Of a DNA stretch of 6,831 bases, positions 4,607 to 6,831 are shown one piece after another. Where the stretch lies: positions 1 to 6,831 of the forward strand of contig JBBCJM010000019.1 in NCBI GenBank assembly GCA_037190175.1, read 5' to 3'. Both the position numbers and the translations under genes were made by a program. The first letter of the stretch is position 1, and each line of letters starts with the position of its first letter. This DNA comes from JBBCJM01 sp037190175. Lineage in GTDB: Bacteria > Pseudomonadota > Alphaproteobacteria > Rhodobacterales > Rhodobacteraceae. Below the pieces are notes generated by a model. That model was not told where the DNA came from. It worked only from the letters and a program-made list of their open reading frames with translations, and did no database searches.

Positions 4607-5734
4607 TCAGGGCGCCACTTGCAGGCGCTGGCCACCCACGCCCAGGGAGATCGTGGGGTCGTAACTCGGATCGTTGGTCAGGAAAAAACTGCCGTCGTTC
4701 AGCTGCCAGGCGTGGTTGTAGTTGTAGTCGAGCTGCACCGGGTTGCCCGAGGTATCCACCCAGGTCTCCACCCCGCGGATCGACTCGACGAATTCGCGCT
4801 GCTGGCGGTCCTGCGAGGCCATGCGCGCGTCATAGCCCTGCGCGATGATGGCGGAGATCTCGCGGTTGGTGTCGGAGTTGATCTTGGCGATCTTGGCCGC
4901 GCTCTCGGCGTTCTGCCGGTCGATCACCGCGCGGTGCTTCGAGATGAACTCGAACCAGCCGGGCAGGGGCACGAAGGACTTGCGCAGCGCCTCGGCCGCG
5001 GTGAAGTCCAGCTGCCCCGCCGGGGCCCAGACCGCGAAGCCCCAGTCGGTGCCGCCGCCGAGGAAGGTCTGGTTCTCCGGCACCGCCGGCATGGGGATGC
5101 CCGTGCCGGCGAAGAGCGAGGGGTCGAGTTGCAGCCCCGGGTCGTCGTAGCGGATCTCGGAGGTGGTGAAGAGCCCGCTGAGCAGGATCGCCCCCCGCAT
5201 CTCCTGCCCCCCCGGCCCGGTGAAGGCGAAGAGCGCCTCGCCCGCGTCGAGCCAGGTCACCATGCTGACCCCCAGCCCCTGCAGCGACAGGTCGGGCAGC
5301 AGCATGGGCATCTGCGCCCCCCCGGTTACGTCCGGCCGGCGGCGGGTGTCGATCAGCCGCGCGTCGGGCCAGAGCCGGCGGGCCTGGAACAGGATCGCCT
5401 CGTCCAGCGAGGCCAGCGGCTGCTGGGTGCAGCCCGTGATCGGATTGAGCCCCCAGCCCAGCCCCGGCAGGAAGGCCATCCCGTGGCTGCCGTCGGGGGT
5501 GAAGGCGCCCCAGTCGATGTTGTAGCCATAGCTGATGCAGCGTTCGCCCCAGAAGAGCCCGCCGCGCGCCTGCCAGCCCTCGGGCACCAGGCCGCGGATC
5601 GCCTCCATGTCGGAATGCATCAGCGTGACGGGGCGCACCCGCAGCCCCTGGCCCTGCGCCTCGGCTGCCGGCGCCAGCCCGATGGAAATTGCCGTTACGC
5701 CGGCCAACAGACCGGCCCGAATGCCTGCAATCAT
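4607..5734 (-). CDS. Exported protein of unknown function, 375 aa
   Basis: A 375-aa protein from the ATG at 5734, which has AAAGGAA 8 nt upstream; the reading frame stays open further upstream to 5977 but without a signal peptide at the start. Residues 1-26 form a Sec signal peptide (GIRAGLLAGVTAISIGLAPAAEA, cut before QG). The body (30-260) is aromatic and glycine-rich, with C66 and C102 as a possible disulfide pair. A charged, probably helical segment runs about 265-320 (HRAVIDRQNAESAAKIAKIN and QDRQQREFVESI). The tail (321-362) reads VETWVDTSGNPVQLDYNYNH, then AWQLNDGSFFLTNDPSYDP. A similar W-D...G-x-P-V-x-L...AW...N/D-P ending occurs, as I recall, in other uncharacterised exported proteins. 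It precedes the rhodanese-like gene by 17 bp, so the two probably act in the same compartment. No enzymatic motif was recognised. Confidence 0.85.
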   Translation of the reverse strand: MIAGIRAGLLAGVTAISIGLAPAAEAQGQGLRVRPVTLMHSDMEAIRGLVPEGWQARGGLFWGERCISYGYNIDWGAFTPDGSHGMAFLPGLGWGLNPITGCTQQPLASLDEAILFQARRLWPDARLIDTRRRPDVTGGAQMPMLLPDLSLQGLGVSMVTWLDAGEALFAFTGPGGQEMRGAILLSGLFTTSEIRYDDPGLQLDPSLFAGTGIPMPAVPENQTFLGGGTDWGFAVWAPAGQLDFTAAEALRKSFVPLPGWFEFISKHRAVIDRQNAESAAKIAKINSDTNREISAIIAQGYDARMASQDRQQREFVESIRGVETWVDTSGNPVQLDYNYNHAWQLNDGSFFLTNDPSYDPTISLGVGGQRLQVAP

Positions 5735-5897
5735 GCGCCCGGTTCCTTTCCCCGGGAAGCGGTGGCCCCTTTCCGGGGTCCGCGACCAATGCGATGAGCC
5801 TAGCAACGGAGGGGGGCTTCGGGCAAGCCCCGTGCTCTTGTCCCCGCGGCCCCGCGGCGCTACGCCTCGGGGGGCAGCGGCGGCAGAGGGGCGGGCC
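5735..5897. other. Divergent intergenic region between the minus-strand block and ribE
   Basis: This 163-bp region must carry the start of minus-strand transcription and probably also the ribE promoter, unless ribE is read from further away. It holds a perfect 7-bp hairpin (GGGGCTT 5813-5819 with AAGCCCC 5825-5831, loop CGGGC), a repeated CCGCGG at about 5843-5856, and other short GC palindromes near 5746-5780. The AGGGGCGGGG...CACCGGCGG conserved blocks of the FMN (RFN) riboswitch were looked for and not found. Confidence 0.6.
5797..5826 (-). promoter_or_regulatory. Candidate promoter for the minus-strand exported-protein genes
   Basis: The minus strand shows TTGCCC (5821-5826) as a possible -35 and TAGGCT (5797-5802) as a possible -10, 18 nt apart, placing a start site near 5790 and a leader of about 55 nt before the ATG at 5734. 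Matches to the sigma-70 consensus are only 4/6 and 3/6. The -35 lies in the hairpin at 5813-5831. Tentative. Confidence 0.2.
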
Positions 5898-6497
5898 ATG
5901 TTCACCGGCATCATCACGGACGTGGGCGAGGTCATGACCGCGGCGCAGGAGGGCGACCTGCGGCTGAGGATCGCCACCGCCTACGACCCCGCCACCATCG
6001 ACCTCGGCGCCTCGATCGCCTGCGACGGGATATGCCTGACCGTGGTGGCGCTGGGCGATGCGCCACGGCCCTGGTTCGAGGTGCAGGTCTCGGCCGAGAC
6101 GGTGGGCAGGACCACCGCCGGCTCCTGGACCCCGGGCCGGCGGCTGAACCTGGAGCGCGCCCTGAAGGTGGGCGACGAACTGGGCGGGCACATCGTCTCG
6201 GGCCATGTCGACGGGCTGGCGCAGGTGGTGCGGCTGGCGCCCGAGGGCGATTCGCTGCGGGTGACCCTGCGCGCGCCCGAGGCGCTGGCGGGCTTCATCG
6301 CGCCCAAGGGCTCGGTCTGCCTGAACGGCACCTCGCTCACGGTGAACGAGGTGGCGGGGGCGGAGTTCGGGGTGAACCTGATCCCGCATACGCGGGAGGT
6401 CACCACCTGGGGCGTGGTGGCGGAGGGCGACGCGGTGAACCTGGAGATCGACACGCTGGCCCGCTACGTGGCCCGACTGCGGGAGTGGGGGGCATGA
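5898..6497 (+). CDS. ribE: Riboflavin synthase, alpha subunit
   Basis: A complete 199-aa riboflavin synthase, typical in length (about 195-215). It dismutates two 6,7-dimethyl-8-ribityllumazine molecules to riboflavin and 5-amino-6-ribitylaminouracil, as a cytoplasmic trimer. The hallmark start MFTGIITDVG is present, and the two lumazine-binding half-domains are at about 1-96 and 97-199. Paired ligand-site motifs are CDGICLTVV (42-50) and LNGTSLTVN (142-150), with GHIVSGHVDG at 97-106 and the IPHT element at 162-165. AGAGGGG lies about 6 nt before the ATG. The frame is open upstream to 5535, but MFTGII marks the true start. The stop overlaps the next gene's ATG as ATGA, so the two are coupled. 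No FMN riboswitch or ribD is visible upstream. The gene is also called ribC in some species. Confidence 0.97.
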   Translation: MFTGIITDVGEVMTAAQEGDLRLRIATAYDPATIDLGASIACDGICLTVVALGDAPRPWFEVQVSAETVGRTTAGSWTPGRRLNLERALKVGDELGGHIVSGHVDGLAQVVRLAPEGDSLRVTLRAPEALAGFIAPKGSVCLNGTSLTVNEVAGAEFGVNLIPHTREVTTWGVVAEGDAVNLEIDTLARYVARLREWGA

Positions 6498-6831
6498 GCG
6501 GCATCGGCCACAACAAAGGGCCCACCATGGAGGGCGGCGAAAGCTGGCGCCGCCATTGCTGGAGCGCCGCGCGCGAACGCCTGCTGCCGCACCTGCCGGT
6601 GGAGGTGCTGCGCGGAAGGCTGCGGCGGGCGGCGGAACTGGGGCTCGACTACCGCACCTATGCCGGGATCCGCGCGGCGACCGGGCATGACGTGGTGGCG
6701 GTGCTGTTCTCCTCGAACGCCTTGCGGGCGCGGGCCGGGCAGGCGCTGCCGCCCGACCGGCTGGAACGGCTCGCCGCGGTGCAGGGTGCGGCGCGGATCG
6801 GGCTGGCGGTGCGGCCGCTCGCCGCCCCCGC
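6494..6831 (+). CDS. Uncharacterised IGHNxGP-type protein, N-terminal part (runs off right edge)
   Basis: The first 112 residues of a protein starting MSGIGHNKGPTMEGGESWRR, overlapping the ribE stop by 4 nt (ATGA, 6494-6497). After the tag-like start come HCWSAARERLLPHLPVEVLR (21-40), RLRRAAELGLDYRTYAGIRA (42-61) and TGHDVVAVLFSSNALR (63-78), then a probable helical, arginine-rich continuation. No signal peptide or membrane segment is seen, so it is probably cytoplasmic. I recall similar proteins next to ribE in Rhodobacterales, and IGHNxGP starts on other alphaproteobacterial proteins, but know no function. Coupling to ribE suggests co-expression with riboflavin synthesis rather than proving a role in it. 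Confidence 0.8.
   Translation, partial: MSGIGHNKGPTMEGGESWRRHCWSAARERLLPHLPVEVLRGRLRRAAELGLDYRTYAGIRAATGHDVVAVLFSSNALRARAGQALPPDRLERLAAVQGAARIGLAVRPLAAP

Noticed and set aside
4619..5797. Plus-strand frame of 392 codons opposite the 375-aa exported protein
   Set aside because: Antisense shadow; the opposite strand has a signal peptide, good ribosome binding site and natural composition.
5813..5831. Hairpin upstream of ribE as a terminator
   Set aside because: No T-tract follows on either strand and no gene ends nearby, so it is listed only as structure within the divergent region.
5535..5897. N-terminal extension of riboflavin synthase
   Set aside because: The enzyme family starts with MFTGII, present at 5898 with its own purine-rich ribosome binding site.
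5735..5977. N-terminal extension of the 375-aa exported protein up to 5977
   Set aside because: The extension overlaps ribE, has no signal peptide, and the ATG at 5734 has a well-placed AAAGGAA followed by a clear signal sequence.
4830..6389. Minus-strand frame of 519 codons covering ribE and the intergenic region
   Set aside because: Antisense to the unmistakable riboflavin synthase gene and rich in R, A, G, P and H without motifs.

Overview
The window is a very GC-rich, densely coded stretch with short gaps and many 4-nt ATGA stop/start overlaps. The protein types (a KpsS/KpsC capsule system, an exported rhodanese-like protein with a C-x4-C-W loop, a ribE-linked protein starting MSGIGHNKGP) suggest an alphaproteobacterium, most likely Rhodobacterales. 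That placement is inference from sequence style and recalled families; no 16S or other marker is present.

Layout, left to right. Positions 1-2956 hold three capsule genes, all on the minus strand: kpsC (N-terminal part, running off the left edge), a KpsD/Wza-type export lipoprotein, and kpsS. They are transcribed kpsS -> kpsD-like -> kpsC. KpsS and KpsC build the beta-Kdo linker on a lipid acceptor, and the KpsD/Wza-type protein carries capsule through the periplasm and outer membrane. Positions 3025-3638, just upstream of kpsS, hold four tiny membrane-protein genes of 77, 40, 40 and 39 codons, largely joined by ATGA overlaps. Two of them are clear tandem paralogues ending their membrane segment in LLHERS. 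I do not recognise their function, and they are the least explained part of the window.

Positions 3681-5734 hold two further minus-strand genes 17 bp apart. The first is a 375-aa exported protein with a C-terminal helical stretch and a W-rich tail. The second is an exported rhodanese-like protein with ten PGF-centred Pro/Gln/Gly repeats before its domain. A strong GC hairpin (3647-3668) separates this pair from the small-protein cluster and could terminate or attenuate transcription into it.

A 163-bp divergent intergenic region (5735-5897) separates the minus-strand block from the plus-strand riboflavin synthase gene ribE. ribE overlaps by ATGA with a gene for an uncharacterised IGHNxGP-type protein that runs off the right edge. 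No tRNA, rRNA, CRISPR array, insertion sequence or recognisable FMN riboswitch was seen.

Seven or more minus-strand genes could form one long transcript from about 5790 to beyond position 1. The hairpin at 3647-3668 and the 102-bp gap before the kpsD-like gene are the likeliest breaks or extra control points.
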